Below are positions 42,008-51,293 of a stretch of DNA of 64,000 bases, one piece after another. The position numbers and the translations under genes are program-made. The stretch is taken from contig NZ_OY760916.1 in NCBI RefSeq assembly GCF_963664075.1, forward strand, positions 1,428,001 to 1,492,000, in the 5' to 3' direction. Every line of letters begins with the position of its first letter. Position 1 is the stretch's first letter. Below the pieces are notes generated by a model, which had not been told where the DNA came from, ran no database searches, and saw only the letters and a list, made by a program, of their open reading frames with translations. Source of the DNA: an uncultured Desulfobulbus sp. (lineage in GTDB: Bacteria > Desulfobacterota > Desulfobulbia > Desulfobulbales > Desulfobulbaceae).

Positions 42008-43162
42008 ATGTATTCATCAATTTTGTTTATCGATGACGACTATAAAATTCTCAAGAGTTTCAAGCGAAGTCTCACTCCTGAGTATCGAGTGTTCGTCGCA
42101 GAGAATCCGGAAGAGGGGTTACGTATTTTTGAAGAAAAGGGCCCTTTTTCTGTCTTGATTTCCGATATGCGTATGCCGGGGATGAATGGGGTTGAGGTAT
42201 TGTCGAAAGCTTATGAAATAGATGCCGATACCTCAAGGGTCCTGTTAACCGGCTATGCTGACCAGCAGGCTGCCATCGATGCTGTCAACAAGGGACGTAT
42301 TTTCAAATTTTTGACCAAACCCTGTCCCATGCAGACGCTGATCCCGGTCCTTGAAGAAGGGATTTATACGTACAAGTTGAATGTCAGCAAACGCTTCATA
42401 GGAGAGCGAACCCAGCAGGGGCTGGTAGGGATGCTCTCGCAGATCCTGGCGATGGTGAACCCCACAGCACAGCGTAAAGCGAGCCGGCTCAAAAATTTTT
42501 CTCGCCATATGGCAAGAGGGCTGAGGCCACAACAGCGCATGTTAGTCGAGATGGCCGCGGTTCTGTCTCAGTTGGGTTGTTTGAATTTATCCCAGGAAAC
42601 TATGATGCTTTATGATGGTGGGGGAGTCATTGGTCAGGAGGATAATATCCGCATCCGCGAGCAGTTTGATGTTGCTTCTCGCTTGTTGATGCATCTGCCC
42701 CGGTTTGAAGTCATTATCGAAATTTTGGGATTACTGCAAAAATCTCCGCACCAATTTCCAGCGTACGATGACCCGGAAATGCAAGAAACTATTCCATTAT
42801 GTAGCCGTATTCTCCAGACAGCCATAGGGCTGGACTTATTGCTTTCGACGGGTAAATCGCCCGATGAGGCGTTGAACCAATTACGGGCGGATCAACCTTT
42901 TTATGATCCTGCACTTGTCGATCGCCTCAACGATTTCAGCTTTGAATTGCACAACGAGGTCCTGCTCTACGTGCGTGCCAGTGAGCTGACTCCGCGCATG
43001 ATTCTGGCTGAAGATATTCGGGATAAGGATGGAACTCTGCTGGCAACCAAGGGGCAGCCCATGGCGAACCCATTGTTGACGTATCTGCATAAAGTACATC
43101 GGCGTATCGGTCTGCCTGAGCCCATAGGCGTGTTTTTGCCTTTGCAGGAGTATGAGATTTGA
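42008..43162 (+). CDS. Response regulator with degenerate HD-GYP-like output domain
   Basis: This 384-residue protein starts with a receiver domain (ILFIDDDYKILKSF, Asp53 in LISDMRMPGMNG, Lys in FLTKPC) followed by an RpfG-like region. The helices correspond to an HD-GYP fold (QQRMLVEMAAVLSQLGCLNL where a true enzyme would have HD-x-GK, and EALNQLRADQPFYDPALVD), but the metal-binding HD pair and the GYP motif are absent, so cyclic-di-GMP hydrolysis is unlikely. A C-terminal strand-rich end (MILAEDIRDKDGTLLATKG) is typical of this subgroup. AGGAGG precedes the ATG. Confidence 0.85.
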   Translation: MYSSILFIDDDYKILKSFKRSLTPEYRVFVAENPEEGLRIFEEKGPFSVLISDMRMPGMNGVEVLSKAYEIDADTSRVLLTGYADQQAAIDAVNKGRIFKFLTKPCPMQTLIPVLEEGIYTYKLNVSKRFIGERTQQGLVGMLSQILAMVNPTAQRKASRLKNFSRHMARGLRPQQRMLVEMAAVLSQLGCLNLSQETMMLYDGGGVIGQEDNIRIREQFDVASRLLMHLPRFEVIIEILGLLQKSPHQFPAYDDPEMQETIPLCSRILQTAIGLDLLLSTGKSPDEALNQLRADQPFYDPALVDRLNDFSFELHNEVLLYVRASELTPRMILAEDIRDKDGTLLATKGQPMANPLLTYLHKVHRRIGLPEPIGVFLPLQEYEI

Positions 43163-43273
43163 ATCTATAAGCGAACCCGTGCCCGCGACACCAGGAGTTG
43201 CGGAGTGTACAGTCGCAGGGTAGACCAGAGATTCGTTGGGAACTGTGAAATATCGTTGTGGGTTGCCACAACA

Positions 43274-43314
43274 AAAAAGGCCGCCTTCTCTTTTCAGAGA
43301 AGGCGGCCTTTTTG
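43274..43314. terminator. Bidirectional Rho-independent terminator
   Basis: AAAAGGCCGCCTTCTC and its complement surround a six-base loop; A-run and T-run flank the stem, so it can serve both the rightward response-regulator operon and the leftward rod-protein gene. Confidence 0.9.
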
Positions 43315-43334
43315 GTTGTCAGCGAGGTGTGTAA

Positions 43335-43688
43335 CTATGCCTTGATGTCAAGCAGACTCTTCGTCATTTCATCGGCTGCTTGCAGGGTTTTGAGATTAGC
43401 GCTGAAACCATTTTTTTCCATAATCAGATCCGGTATCTCGTTGGTTAGGTCAGTATTGGACTGTTCGACCATCTCCATGCCGTCACTGGTCTGCTCCGCC
43501 ATAAGCGGACCAGCAGATTCATTCTTGCTGACATTGGTGGTGACTCCCTGGGGAACCTGGCTGGAAAAGGTAACCACATCGCTTTTAAAACCGGGGGTAT
43601 TCATGTTAGCTACATTATTGGCTGTGGCAGCTGTCTTTTGTGAGTAGGCCTGTAAACCGGACACGGCTGAGCTGATGGCTGAGAGCAT
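43335..43688 (-). CDS. Flagellar basal-body rod-type protein (FlgC-like), orphan
   Basis: The 117-residue protein has the N-terminal rod signature AISSAVSGLQAYSQKTAATA and NNVANMNTPGFKSDVV, and a C-terminal helix (FSANLKTLQAADEMTKSLLD) like that of rod and hook proteins. It is shorter than normal FlgC and has only a brief variable centre. AAGGAG lies seven bases before the ATG at 43688. There are no other flagellar structural genes nearby, so it may be a paralogue used at another site or in a flagellar-like appendage. Confidence 0.8.
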   Translation of the reverse strand: MLSAISSAVSGLQAYSQKTAATANNVANMNTPGFKSDVVTFSSQVPQGVTTNVSKNESAGPLMAEQTSDGMEMVEQSNTDLTNEIPDLIMEKNGFSANLKTLQAADEMTKSLLDIKA

Positions 43689-43976
43689 AGTCATTCTCCT
43701 TAAATAAGTGATACTCATTCATTGTAAGCATTAATGGGGCCAACTCAAGGGAAGAATGAATGTTTGTAACGTTTACTCATTATAATTTGGATGTTTATTG
43801 ATGGAATGTCAACGCGGTGACGGAGGCGTGATTGACCTTAAATATGAGGTGAATTACACAAACGAATAACCAAAATGAAATCATGCTGCTGGTCAGAGGC
43901 ATGTTTGTGATTGCAGACTTTCCTGGGGTCGGCAACAATAAATGATCACGATTCAAGGAAAAGGAGCAGCGAGATT

Positions 43977-44918
43977 ATGCAGGCGCAGCAGCATGGAAAG
44001 GAGGGGAAAACGCCATCTCGGCTCCAGCAACGTCCATTTCTTGGTTTCGGTTTGGTGGTGCTGGCCACTATGTTTTTTGCCACCATGGATACCACTACTA
44101 AGTATTTGACTATGCGTTATAACGTGCCTATGGTGATGGCGATTCGTTACCTGGTTCAGGTTGTTTTGATGCTGAGTTTTTTGTGGCCATCACAGGGTAG
44201 CGCACTGGTGCAGACTACCAGAACAGGCCTTGTGATGGTTCGTTCGCTCTCTTTGGTTGCGGCGTCCCTTTTCTTTGGGATGGCCCTGCAGCGTATGCCG
44301 GTGGCCGAATCAACAGCCATCATTTTTTTAGCCCCAATGCTCGTTGTGCTGATGGCCGGACCACTGCTTAAAGAACGCATTGGTCCCGTGGGCTGGCTGG
44401 CTGCAGGGGGAGGGTTTATAGGGGTGTTGTGTATCGTGCGTCCCGGCGGTGGGCTGGATGCGCTGGGCATTGTCTGTGCCTTTATGGCGGTGACCGCCAA
44501 CGTAACCTATCAATTGCTCTCCCGTGTCCTGGCCGCCAGTGAACAGACCTTGGCCATGCTCTTTCATAGCGCGGTTGTCGGCGCGGTTTGTTTTGGTGTT
44601 GTCCTGCCCTGGTTCCTTGGGGGAGAGATGCCCTCCTTGTTTCATCTCTGGCTTTTTGTACTCATTGGTTTTTTAGGAGTCATGGCCCATTTCTGTTTTA
44701 CCCTGGCCTATCGATTTTGTTCGGCCTCACAGGTGGCCCCAGTTAACTATATGCAGTTGGTTTTCGCCTCATTACTCGGCTGGGTAGTTTTTACTCATAT
44801 GCCCGATAGTCTTAGCCTGTTGGGGATGATTGTGGTGGTGATTTCCGGTCTTATGATCGCCATCAAGGCCAGATTTGAGGAAAAGAGGATGAAGGCCCAT
44901 CTATTGCGGAAATTATGA
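43977..44918 (+). CDS. EamA/DMT-family transporter
   Basis: The 313-residue protein has ten predicted membrane helices in two EamA repeats. The first begins LGFGLVVLATMFFATMDTTT, with the typical AESTAIIFLAPMLVVLMAG; the second includes the FCFTLAYRFCSASQVAPVNY segment. Drug/metabolite transporters of this type export amino acids, purines or other small metabolites; the family member closest in feel is the RhaT/YdcZ-type exporter, but substrate is unknown. AAGGAGCAGC precedes the ATG at 43977. A GGAGGGCAG/CTGCCCTCC hairpin (44930-44959) follows the gene. Confidence 0.85.
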   Translation: MQAQQHGKEGKTPSRLQQRPFLGFGLVVLATMFFATMDTTTKYLTMRYNVPMVMAIRYLVQVVLMLSFLWPSQGSALVQTTRTGLVMVRSLSLVAASLFFGMALQRMPVAESTAIIFLAPMLVVLMAGPLLKERIGPVGWLAAGGGFIGVLCIVRPGGGLDALGIVCAFMAVTANVTYQLLSRVLAASEQTLAMLFHSAVVGAVCFGVVLPWFLGGEMPSLFHLWLFVLIGFLGVMAHFCFTLAYRFCSASQVAPVNYMQLVFASLLGWVVFTHMPDSLSLLGMIVVVISGLMIAIKARFEEKRMKAHLLRKL

Positions 44919-44929
44919 AAAGGGTTTCG

Positions 44930-44959
44930 GAGGGCAGCAAACAACGCTCTGCCCTCCCT
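44930..44959 (+). terminator. Hairpin after the EamA gene
   Basis: GGAGGGCAG pairs with CTGCCCTCC around an eleven-base loop. No T-run is present, so it is only a terminator-like structure. Confidence 0.45.
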
Positions 44960-45109
44960 GCCACAGCTCTTACCTCCACCCCAGATTGTTGGAGCGCGGC
45001 CATGCCCGCGACATCGGTATCTGGAGATAAGAAAAGAACGTGTTCCTTTGGCCTTGAAGGTGGTGCTTTGCCCAGCTATAGCTGTTTGGGTTCGTACTGC
45101 ATCACCAGC

Positions 45110-46378
45110 TTATAACGATTTGAATCCGGTGCGCAGCAGGCTGTCACGACTGATCATGCCCAGAAAAATCCCCTGACTATCCACTACAGGCAATCGTTTG
45201 AGCTGTTCCTGGGTCATGAGAGTGATCGCTTCTTCCAGAACCATATCCTCCCGGGCAATTTTCAGCTCTGTACGCATTACCTGGCCAGCTGTGGTTTGGA
45301 CAAGTTTTTCCGGCATCTTCGTATGAAAAGGATGAACAAAACGGGCAACAAGAGCCTGAAACCCGTTGGGATCGGGTTTGAAGAAGTGGAGGAGGTCACT
45401 GTCAGCTATCATTCCCACCAGGTGTTTTTTCTGGTCAACAACCGCAACGCATTGAATGTCGTTGCCATCGATAATCTGCATCACCGTATCAAGGGAAGTC
45501 TCTGGAGTAACGGTTCTGGTATCCTGACGAAGAATATCGCGCACGGTATGGAGATTGTTCACCGTGATGTTCTGGCTGTGAAAAGATTTCCAGTCCGGTG
45601 CCTCGCGCATCACTGTGGTGAAAATATCCAATCGTGAGAGAATGCCGACCAAAATATTCTTGGAGTTGACGACCGGGAGCCGTTTCAACCTTTTTTCCAG
45701 CATCAGTTCAACTGCCTCGGTCAGAGGCTGATCATCATCGATACACACAGCGGGTTCACTCATGACTTCATGCACCTGCTTTTCTTTGAGCGCTGTCATG
45801 ACAGTTGCTCGGTCGTTTTCTTCCGTGTTGACCAGTATCCCCAACCGTAATGGCAGGCCGCCCCTGTTGATTAGATCGCCCTGGGTGAGAATACCAAGCG
45901 GATGTCCAGCCTCGTCAACCACTGGAAGTCCGGTGAAAATTGATGAGAGCAGAAGTTCTGCTGCCGTAGCGAGGTCTTGCTCTCTAGTCACACTAAGCGG
46001 ATTTCTGGTCATGACGTCGCGGACGGTGAGCTGGCGAGGAAAAAAGGTAGTGGCTGTTTTATGGCTGACCACCATCAGATCTCGGACGGTAATAATCCCG
46101 TCACAGACGAGCACATCCAGGCCATCAAGAACCTGCTCGCAGGCAGCTGCAGGCAGCACAATCTCGATGTGAAGAGGAAGGTTATAAGAGAGGATTTCAA
46201 GGCGTCCTGTGGTCATCTCTCCGTTTTCATAGCAACCGCCAATACCTCGAGAAATCGTACAGCGGGCGGCCAATTTCAGGTCTCGCACATACTCCACCAC
46301 CGCGTCGGCCACTGGTTTTCCTTTGCAGCGGGCTTCTTCATTGGTGAAAATTTCAATTGCTTTGTAGTTCAGCATCAT
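45110..46378 (-). CDS. DUF190-CBS protein coupled to crcB
   Basis: This 422-residue cytoplasmic protein fuses an N-terminal DUF190 domain (about 1-100; KGKPVADAVVEYVRDLKLA, ISRGIGGCYENG, LPLHIEIVLP) to four CBS motifs arranged as two Bateman modules (VRDVMTRNPLSVTREQD, VHEVMSEPAVCIDDD, VRDILRQDTRTVTPE, AGQVMRTELKIARED). CBS modules bind adenine nucleotides and regulate partner proteins. DUF190 genes commonly neighbour fluoride channels. The ATG at 46378 overlaps the crcB stop as ATGA, with TGGGGG upstream, so the two proteins should be made together; it may gate or sense for the channel. Confidence 0.88.
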   Translation of the reverse strand: MMLNYKAIEIFTNEEARCKGKPVADAVVEYVRDLKLAARCTISRGIGGCYENGEMTTGRLEILSYNLPLHIEIVLPAAACEQVLDGLDVLVCDGIITVRDLMVVSHKTATTFFPRQLTVRDVMTRNPLSVTREQDLATAAELLLSSIFTGLPVVDEAGHPLGILTQGDLINRGGLPLRLGILVNTEENDRATVMTALKEKQVHEVMSEPAVCIDDDQPLTEAVELMLEKRLKRLPVVNSKNILVGILSRLDIFTTVMREAPDWKSFHSQNITVNNLHTVRDILRQDTRTVTPETSLDTVMQIIDGNDIQCVAVVDQKKHLVGMIADSDLLHFFKPDPNGFQALVARFVHPFHTKMPEKLVQTTAGQVMRTELKIAREDMVLEEAITLMTQEQLKRLPVVDSQGIFLGMISRDSLLRTGFKSL

Positions 46379-46767
46379 ATCCCCCAACGCAGGCTGCCCA
46401 GGCGCAGTCCCAGATAGGTGAGGGTAAACCCACCGATATTGTTGATTAAAATGTTTGTCAATGATTGTAGGGGAAGGCCAGCTCTCCCGGCATTAACCGT
46501 TTCGAGAGAAAAGGATGAAAAGGTCGTCAGCGCACCAAGATAGCCGGTGATCAGCAATAAGCGCACATCGGGTGTCAAGAGTCGAGAACGATCCGCCAAA
46601 GCAAAGATCAGTCCGATGATAAAACAACCCGCCATGTTGGCGGTGAGGGTGCCGTAGGGGAAGGATGTTCCCCAGAGTCGGGCGGCGAGCAGACCGATTC
46701 CGTAGCGGCTGGCCGCACCCAAACTGCCACCGGCCATGACCAAAGCCAATTTATATCCTGCAAACAT
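46375..46767 (-). CDS. crcB: Fluoride channel CrcB/Fluc
   Basis: The 130-residue protein has four membrane helices and the Fluc signature: AGGSLGAASRYGIGLL at the front, GTLTANMAGCFIIGL with the conserved Asn, and TGYLGALTTFSSFSLE with the pore Phe and Ser/Thr residues. It exports fluoride as an antiparallel dimer. The chosen ATG at 46767 follows ACGAGG; the upstream extension to 46836 lacks a signal. I found no fluoride riboswitch in the leader. Confidence 0.92.
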   Translation of the reverse strand: MFAGYKLALVMAGGSLGAASRYGIGLLAARLWGTSFPYGTLTANMAGCFIIGLIFALADRSRLLTPDVRLLLITGYLGALTTFSSFSLETVNAGRAGLPLQSLTNILINNIGGFTLTYLGLRLGSLRWGI

Positions 46768-47156
46768 TGGAGCCTCGTTGTAAACAAAGTAGGTGCACTG
46801 AAATATACCTAAAAATTTGAAACGATATTGATACATCCATAGTCCAGTTTCTCTCTGTTGTCGTGAAATTCGTTACAGATTCATTAATGTCCCACAGTTG
46901 CCGCAAAATTTGAATTTTTTCAAGGACTCTCTCTCTGCTCAAAGGGGATGTCAATGCCGGATTTTGCCCATAAACTGGTTGATGTTTTGTAAGACCAATT
47001 GACCAAGTGGCAAAGAATGATTAGTAAAAGCAGCGCAGCGTGTTGAGTCAACACTATAAATAATCAATTACTGTGTGGTGTGAGTTACTGGCTTTTTTTC
47101 CTGTTATTGGAGACTTGGTCAGGTTGTGATGCAAATTTTCAGAGAATGGATGTGTA
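46768..47156. other. Divergent promoter region between crcB and poxB
   Basis: About 390 bp without a gene. It holds the perfect palindrome TGTTGAGTCAACA at 47041-47053, roughly 100 bp before poxB, which could be an operator. Confidence 0.45.
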
Positions 47157-48896
47157 ATGTCGGAAAATGTTTCAGATGTTTTAGTTGATATGTTGGTCGA
47201 TGCTGGGGTGCGCAGGGTGTACGCCGTTACCGGTGATAGTCTCAATCCTATTAATGATGCTATCCGCCGGGATGGACGCATTCAGTGGGTCCACGTGCGT
47301 CATGAAGAGGCTGGTGCCTATGCCGCGTCCATGGATGCTGAACTCAACGGCATCGGTTGCTGTATGGGCTCCAGTGGTCCCGGACATGTGCATCTTGTGA
47401 ACGGGCTGTACGATGCCAATCGCGCTGGAAATCCGGTTATTGCCATCGCCTCTACAGCCAACACCGATAAGCTGGGCCTCGAATATTTTCAGGAGACCAA
47501 TGTAAACAAACTTTTTGATGACTGTTCCAAGTACTGTTTTATGGCCAATACCCCTATTCAGGCTCTGCAGGGCTGCCAGAGTGCAATTCAGCATGCATTG
47601 GGGAAGCGGGGCGTTGCTGTAATCGGTCTCCCGGGTGATGTAGCTGCTGCAAAAGTGGTCAGACCAGCTTCCTCTCTGAAAAACTACTCGATCCAGGCGC
47701 GCACCATACCTTCCATTGAAGAGTTGGAGCAGATAGCCCAGATCCTGAACAGTAATAAAAAAGTGATGCTGTACTGCGGGCTCGGAGCCAAGGACGCAGT
47801 CCCTGAGGTCCTGGCCATGGCCGAGAAACTCAAAGCACCTATTGCTTACAGTTTTCGGGGGAAAATATTTTTTGATAAGGAAACCAATCCGTATGCCGTG
47901 GGACTCACCGGGCTACTGGGGATGAAATCAGGCTTTCAGGCCATGCACGAGGCTGAAGTCGTTGTGCTCTTGGGCACAGATTTTCCCTACAGTGCTTTCA
48001 TGCCGGAGAACAATACCATCATCCAGATCGATATCGATCCGGCGAAACTCGGTCGACGGGCCCAGGTTGATTTTGGCTATTGCGGCGATATCAAGGCAAG
48101 CCTTGAGCAGTTGTTGCCCTTGCTTCAGACTGAGGAGAAAGACGATTTCCTGGTGAAAATGCGCTCGCTCTATGAAATCATCGAAGAAAAATATCAGGCC
48201 TATGTGACGAACAAGGCAAAGGCAGGGAATATTCATCCTGAGCTGGTCTCCTCGGTGATCAACGATCAGGCAGACGATGACGCCATCTTTACCGTGGATA
48301 CCGGTATGTGCTCCGTCTGGGCAGCTCGCTATATTAAAGGAAAGAAAAACAGATATATAACTGGTTCGTTTAATCACGGTTCCATGGCCAATGCCATGCC
48401 CATGGCCATCGGTTCGGGGCTTTCTCAGCCCGGCCGCCAGGTTGTGGCCATGTGTGGTGATGGGGGGCTGATGATGATGCTGGGAGATCTGATGACCATT
48501 GCTCAGTATGTCATTCCTGTGAAGCTGATTCTCTTTAATAACAGAACGCTGGGAATGGTGAAGCTGGAGATGGAGGTCGCAGGCTTACCCGACTGGCAGA
48601 CCAATATGGTGAACCCGGACTTTGCCAAGGTGGGGGAAGCCATGGGCATCAAATCCTGGACTGTCAAAGAAGGGAAAGATGTTCGTAGCGCAATCACCGA
48701 GGCTTTTGCCCATGATGGTCCCGCCCTGGTCAATATTTTTACGGATCCTAATGCTCTCGCCATGCCGCCCCATGTGGATTTTCACCAGTTGAAAGGCTTT
48801 GCCTGGTCCATGGGCAGGCTCATGCTCAACGGTCAGAGCGCTGAGGTGGTCAATGTTGCCACAAGCGGAGTCAAATATCTCAAGGAAATTCTGTAA
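47157..48896 (+). CDS. poxB: Pyruvate:quinone oxidoreductase (pyruvate dehydrogenase PoxB-type)
   Basis: The 579-residue enzyme oxidatively decarboxylates pyruvate to acetate and CO2, passing electrons via FAD to quinones. It follows E. coli PoxB throughout: AVTGDSLNPIND, the catalytic Glu in HVRHEEAGAYAASMDAEL, GSSGPGHVHLVNGLYDANR, the FAD-domain segment LLGTDFPYSAF, and the thiamine-diphosphate motif GDGGLMMMLGDLMTIAQ to LFNN. The C-terminal amphipathic part (LKGFAWSMGRLMLNG) fits the membrane-binding tail. Ribosome-binding site weak (GAATGGA). A terminator follows. In an anaerobe it would bypass pyruvate:ferredoxin oxidoreductase when quinone is oxidised. Confidence 0.9.
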   Translation: MSENVSDVLVDMLVDAGVRRVYAVTGDSLNPINDAIRRDGRIQWVHVRHEEAGAYAASMDAELNGIGCCMGSSGPGHVHLVNGLYDANRAGNPVIAIASTANTDKLGLEYFQETNVNKLFDDCSKYCFMANTPIQALQGCQSAIQHALGKRGVAVIGLPGDVAAAKVVRPASSLKNYSIQARTIPSIEELEQIAQILNSNKKVMLYCGLGAKDAVPEVLAMAEKLKAPIAYSFRGKIFFDKETNPYAVGLTGLLGMKSGFQAMHEAEVVVLLGTDFPYSAFMPENNTIIQIDIDPAKLGRRAQVDFGYCGDIKASLEQLLPLLQTEEKDDFLVKMRSLYEIIEEKYQAYVTNKAKAGNIHPELVSSVINDQADDDAIFTVDTGMCSVWAARYIKGKKNRYITGSFNHGSMANAMPMAIGSGLSQPGRQVVAMCGDGGLMMMLGDLMTIAQYVIPVKLILFNNRTLGMVKLEMEVAGLPDWQTNMVNPDFAKVGEAMGIKSWTVKEGKDVRSAITEAFAHDGPALVNIFTDPNALAMPPHVDFHQLKGFAWSMGRLMLNGQSAEVVNVATSGVKYLKEIL

Positions 48897-48928
48897 AAGA
48901 GCAGCTTCCGTTATTTTTGTTCGAATGA

Positions 48929-48967
48929 TACCTCTGCGAGCCTCTGGACTTGCAGAGGTATTTTTGT
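48929..48967 (+). terminator. Rho-independent terminator after poxB
   Basis: ATACCTCTGC pairs with GCAGAGGTAT and runs into TTTTT. Confidence 0.85.
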
Positions 48968-49159
48968 GTGCGAGCCAGTGCTTCGTTGAGAAGTGAAATT
49001 ATTTTACTATCTCGAAAACTTGTCGATGAGTACTTTGACTGTTTCTAAAAAACGTATGGTGTTGCCTTGAATATCGTTTTTGAAGCATATACTATACAAA
49101 TGGTTTGAATTAGGGACGAATTTATCTCTGCAAGTATATATTTTCATGGGGTGCACAAC

Positions 49160-50821
49160 ATGGCGGTTACGGCAAAAATTAGTTCACGGCTCTATATTCT
49201 TGTTGGGACGATGGCGGTGCTGTTATTGGTTATTGGTTTTTTGGGGTTAAGTAGCGCTAAAAAGTCCAACCAGGGGCTTAATACCGTGTTCAAAGACCGG
49301 GTTGTCCCCTTGAAAGATCTGAAAACAATTGCTGATTTATACGCTGTTAATATCGTTGATACCTCGCATAAAGTCAGGAATAAAAATATTAGCTGGCAGA
49401 AAGGCGTGTCCAATGTGGAGACGGCCACTCATTTGATTGAGGAGAAATGGAACAAATATCTTGCAACAGAACTGGTTGTCGAAGAGGAGAACGTTGTTAA
49501 GGATATCAAGCCTCTGCTTGATACAGCAGACCGGACAGTCGCTATACTGCTCCAGATCCTTAAAGAGCAGAACGGTAAAAAACTTGCCGATTTTACCATA
49601 GATACGCTCTATCCGGTTATTGATCCTGTCTCTGATAAATTTGCGCAGTTGGTTGATATACAAATTACGGTTGCGGAGCAAGAATACGAAATAAGTTCAC
49701 AACTCTACACCAGAAATAGAAATATATCGGTGGGCATTATCCTCTGCGGAGTTGTTCTCTCCCTGGGGGGGAGCTTTATGACCATTCGATCCATCACCTT
49801 ACCCTTGCATAATGCTGTATCCATGGTTGAAACTTTGTCCAGGGGAGATTTTTCAACGCGTATTTCTACCCGCGAGAAAAACGAAATAGGGAAGATGGTC
49901 ATGTCGTTGGATACAATGTCGGTGAATCTTGGGAAGATGATTCAGGAAGTGGTGTCCGGGGTGAGCCAACTGTCCGCATCCTCATCAGAAATGAACACAG
50001 TAGCCCAACAGCTTATGGCATCGGCAGGAGAAACTTCAGCCAAGTCGAATACGGTTTCCCAAGCTGCGGAACAAATGAACCAGAATACGCAGTCGGTGTC
50101 TGCCGCCATGGAGCAATCCTCAAGTAATATCAATATGATAGCCAGATCGATTGAAGAGATGACGGCAACGGTCAATGAAATTGCCCAAAATGCAGAAAAG
50201 GCACGTGCCATTTCAGAAAATGCGGTTCAAGAATCCGCCAGCACCTCGGGTAAGATGGCTTCCTTGGGGGAATCGGCACAAAGAATTGGGCGTGTGACGG
50301 AGACCATTACCGAAATTTCCGAGCAAACAAACCTGCTTGCTCTTAACGCCACCATTGAAGCCGCCCGTGCGGGAGAAGCTGGTAAGGGGTTTGCTGTTGT
50401 GGCCAATGAAATTAAAGAATTGGCCCGACAAACAGCCGAGGCAACTGTGGATATCAAAAATCAGATAGGAGACATCCAGAAAACTGCGTCTTCAAGTATT
50501 TCAGGGTTAGAAAATGTTACAAGCGTAATAACTGAAATAAACAACGTCATTAACGGTATTGCAACAGCTGTAGAGGAGCAGTCAGCGGCAACAGGGGAAG
50601 TGGCGGGCAATATAACACAGGCCTCTCAGGGGATTGGTGAGGTGAACGAAAAGGTGGCACAGAGCACAGTCGTTGTCTCTCAGATATCCCAGGATATTGA
50701 AGAGATCAACAGGCAAACTGACCAAGTTGGCGAGGGAAGTAATCATGTCCAGCAGAGTGCTCAAAAGCTTGCAGGTCTTGCAAGCCAACTTGACAGTTTG
50801 ATGCGTCAGTTCAAGGTGTAA
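49160..50821 (+). CDS. Methyl-accepting chemotaxis protein
   Basis: The 553-residue transducer has an N-terminal helix ([20 protein letters not shown]), a periplasmic four-helix-bundle sensor (about 35-185; [20 protein letters not shown]), a second helix ([19 protein letters not shown]), a HAMP domain (about 215-265) and a long cytoplasmic coiled coil with the invariant hairpin tip [26 protein letters not shown] cut here to its core [19 protein letters not shown]. It lacks a C-terminal CheR-binding pentapeptide. Start could also be the GTG at 49151; GGGGTG favours 49160. No che genes are nearby. Confidence 0.93.
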   Translation: MAVTAKISSRLYILVGTMAVLLLVIGFLGLSSAKKSNQGLNTVFKDRVVPLKDLKTIADLYAVNIVDTSHKVRNKNISWQKGVSNVETATHLIEEKWNKYLATELVVEEENVVKDIKPLLDTADRTVAILLQILKEQNGKKLADFTIDTLYPVIDPVSDKFAQLVDIQITVAEQEYEISSQLYTRNRNISVGIILCGVVLSLGGSFMTIRSITLPLHNAVSMVETLSRGDFSTRISTREKNEIGKMVMSLDTMSVNLGKMIQEVVSGVSQLSASSSEMNTVAQQLMASAGETSAKSNTVSQAAEQMNQNTQSVSAAMEQSSSNINMIARSIEEMTATVNEIAQNAEKARAISENAVQESASTSGKMASLGESAQRIGRVTETITEISEQTNLLALNATIEAARAGEAGKGFAVVANEIKELARQTAEATVDIKNQIGDIQKTASSSISGLENVTSVITEINNVINGIATAVEEQSAATGEVAGNITQASQGIGEVNEKVAQSTVVVSQISQDIEEINRQTDQVGEGSNHVQQSAQKLAGLASQLDSLMRQFKV

Positions 50822-50844
50822 AGCTCGCTCGCCTCCTCCAAATA

Positions 50845-50884
50845 CAAAAAACTCCTCGGGCCATGATGTCCGAGGAGTTTTGTT
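50845..50884. terminator. Bidirectional Rho-independent terminator
   Basis: AACTCCTCGG pairs with CCGAGGAGTT, with A-run and T-run on the two sides. It serves the convergent chemoreceptor and Cache-like genes. Confidence 0.88.
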
Positions 50885-50918
50885 TGTCAAGTCGACTTTC
50901 CCGAAGAAATCGGTTTGT

Positions 50919-51293
50919 TCAATAACCGCTCGCAACAATGAGATTGTTTGCAGTTTTCTTGGCGTAGGTGTGCTTTTCTTTTTCCTGCCAGACATATTCC
51001 ACCCAGACTCCCTCTGGGGTTGCAGCTTGCAGAGCCTCATAGATGGGCATGGCAACGGTTTTCAAGTCCTTGCCTGCAATTTTGGGATGAACGATTAAGA
51101 TACCATCGGCATCCATGATGAAGGCGTAGGGCGTGTAAGCGTCCGGGGCAAAATCTGTTGCAGCTTTTCCACCGTTTATGCCTGCAACAATTTCATCGAC
51201 ATTATGGCTGATGGCAGCTTTGTCGGCTGCAAATGCTTGGGTGGTGAACAGTGACAGAGCAACCAGTGTGACGAGAACCAAAAAACGCTTCAT
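50919..51293 (-). CDS. Periplasmic single-Cache-like sensory protein
   Basis: This 124-residue protein is a signal peptide (FLVLVTLVALSLFTTQAFA) plus one small Cache-type domain with the hallmark YAFIMDADGILIVHPKIAGKD and VWVEYVWQEKEKHTYAKK, as found in the sensory part of chemoreceptors and kinases. It has no membrane anchor or output domain, so it would act free in the periplasm. Convergent with a chemoreceptor gene; a role as ligand-delivering partner of that or another receptor is possible. Confidence 0.8.
   Translation of the reverse strand: MKRFLVLVTLVALSLFTTQAFAADKAAISHNVDEIVAGINGGKAATDFAPDAYTPYAFIMDADGILIVHPKIAGKDLKTVAMPIYEALQAATPEGVWVEYVWQEKEKHTYAKKTANNLIVASGY

Noticed and set aside
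46768-47156. Fluoride riboswitch upstream of crcB
   Set aside because: The conserved crcB-motif core was not found in the leader on the proper strand.
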